From DATCSE01 sp036568605 (GTDB lineage Bacteria; Pseudomonadota; Gammaproteobacteria; Burkholderiales; Burkholderiaceae_C): a DNA stretch of 43,153 nt. The first letter of the stretch is position 1, and each line of letters begins with the position of its first letter. Below the pieces are notes generated by a model that searched no databases, was not told the origin of the DNA, and worked only from the letters and a program-made list of their open reading frames with translations. A program made the position numbers and the translations under genes. Of the stretch, positions 42,861-43,153 are shown piece after piece. The DNA lies in the NCBI GenBank assembly GCA_036568605.1, contig DATCSE010000203.1:1-43153 (forward strand), in the 5' to 3' direction.

Positions 42861-43153
42861 TGGATACGGTGCCCCCACGCTCACTGCGTTCGCTGCCCCC
42901 CGAGGGGGCGCCCGCCGACCTTGGGGCGGCCCGGCGGTCGTCGGTTCCGCGCACCTATCTTTTCGTGCCGGGCAATCGCCCCGAGCGTTTTGCCAAGGCG
43001 CTGGCCAGCGGTGCCGATGCGATCGTGCTGGACCTCGAGGATGCCGTCGCGCCGGCGGCCAAGGGCGAGGCGCGCGAAGCGATCGCGCAGTGGTCGCGGC
43101 AGGCCGCGGCCGCCGATCGCGAGCGCACCGTGGTGCGTATCAACGATGCCCAG
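42860..43153 (+). CDS. CitE/HpcH-type lyase, 5' part, with a repeat-derived N-terminal extension
   Basis: The first 98 codons of a CitE-like (HpcH/HpaI) lyase, cut by the window end. Homology begins at about residue 31 (RTYLFVPGNRPERFAKALAS, then GADAIVLDLEDAV), the usual start of citramalyl-CoA or malyl-CoA lyases. With a CoA-transferase and hydratase before it, it probably splits citramalyl-CoA into acetyl-CoA and pyruvate. The first 30 residues are Pro/Arg/Ser/Gly-rich and encoded by a GC-rich repeat (42869-42936). The ATG at 42860 overlaps the previous stop. A later in-frame GTG (42947-42964 region) was not found as ATG, so the extension may truly be translated. Confidence 0.85.
   Translation, partial: MDTVPPRSLRSLPPEGAPADLGAARRSSVPRTYLFVPGNRPERFAKALASGADAIVLDLEDAVAPAAKGEAREAIAQWSRQAAAADRERTVVRINDAQ
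42869..42936. repeat. GC-rich dispersed repeat (Comamonadaceae-type REP-like element)
   Basis: The stretch contains the perfect inverted repeat GCCCCC-CGA-GGGGGC (42895-42909), preceded by a CCCCCACGCTCACTGCG block and followed by CTTGGGGCGGCCCGGCGG. From general knowledge, a very similar short element is scattered between genes of many Burkholderiales such as Acidovorax and Polaromonas. Here it lies inside the start of the CitE-like gene and remains in frame. Only one copy was seen in the window. Confidence 0.6.

Overview
The window is GC-rich, densely coded DNA from a betaproteobacterium. Gene content points to Burkholderiales, probably near the Rubrivivax/Leptothrix/Methylibium group. The main signs are a DUF1631 protein, many LysR regulators, an orphan Bug/TctC binding protein, a three-domain LigD with Ku, and a GC-rich CCCCC-CGA-GGGGG repeat that I recall from Comamonadaceae-type genomes. 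The assignment is inference from content and style; no rRNA, tRNA, CRISPR array, insertion sequence or prophage was seen.

Layout. 1-2.4 kb: the 3' part of a hybrid histidine kinase, then a relic in which a VapB-type antitoxin start runs into the end of a VapC PIN toxin. 2.5-6.5 kb: a small lipoprotein and a large SAM-cyclase-ATPase-TPR signalling protein. 6.5-7.7 kb: a decay zone with a broken CBS-domain gene, a small zinc-finger-like gene with an abnormal end, and two small ORFs. 7.7-13.5 kb (minus strand): a LysR regulator with a perfect palindromic operator, a DUF1631 protein and a PAS/GGDEF diguanylate cyclase. 13.6-21.1 kb: metabolic genes, namely a quinone oxidoreductase, a LysR/glutaryl-CoA dehydrogenase divergent pair, a methyltransferase, and a LysR next to alanine dehydrogenase and beta-alanine:pyruvate aminotransferase. 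21.2-25.5 kb: small proteins, a sigma-28-like factor, a DUF4139 protein, and a two-gene micro-operon controlled by a perfect LexA (SOS) box.

25.8-33.6 kb is an envelope region. It has a beta-helix lipoprotein abutting an NHL-repeat protein, then a glycine-zipper protein, a PepSY protein and a PhoP/PhoQ-like two-component system, then small exported proteins. Two promoters here, before the glycine-zipper gene and just after the kinase gene, share one architecture: two GTTCA half-sites 11 bp apart, then exactly 11 bp, then GCAAGATG. They are probably a local regulon of the encoded response regulator. 33.4-37.6 kb is the bacterial end-joining locus (DUF3606, ligD, a small ORF and ku).

37.7-43.2 kb holds a LysR regulator divergent from an operon for a PrpF/GalD-type isomerase, a TctC binding protein, a MaoC-type hydratase, a class III CoA-transferase and a CitE-type lyase. 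The last three match the logic of itaconate/mesaconate/citramalate breakdown to pyruvate and acetyl-CoA. The isomerase has lost its stop codon and reads in frame into the binding protein, and the lyase carries an N-terminal extension encoded by the GC-rich repeat.
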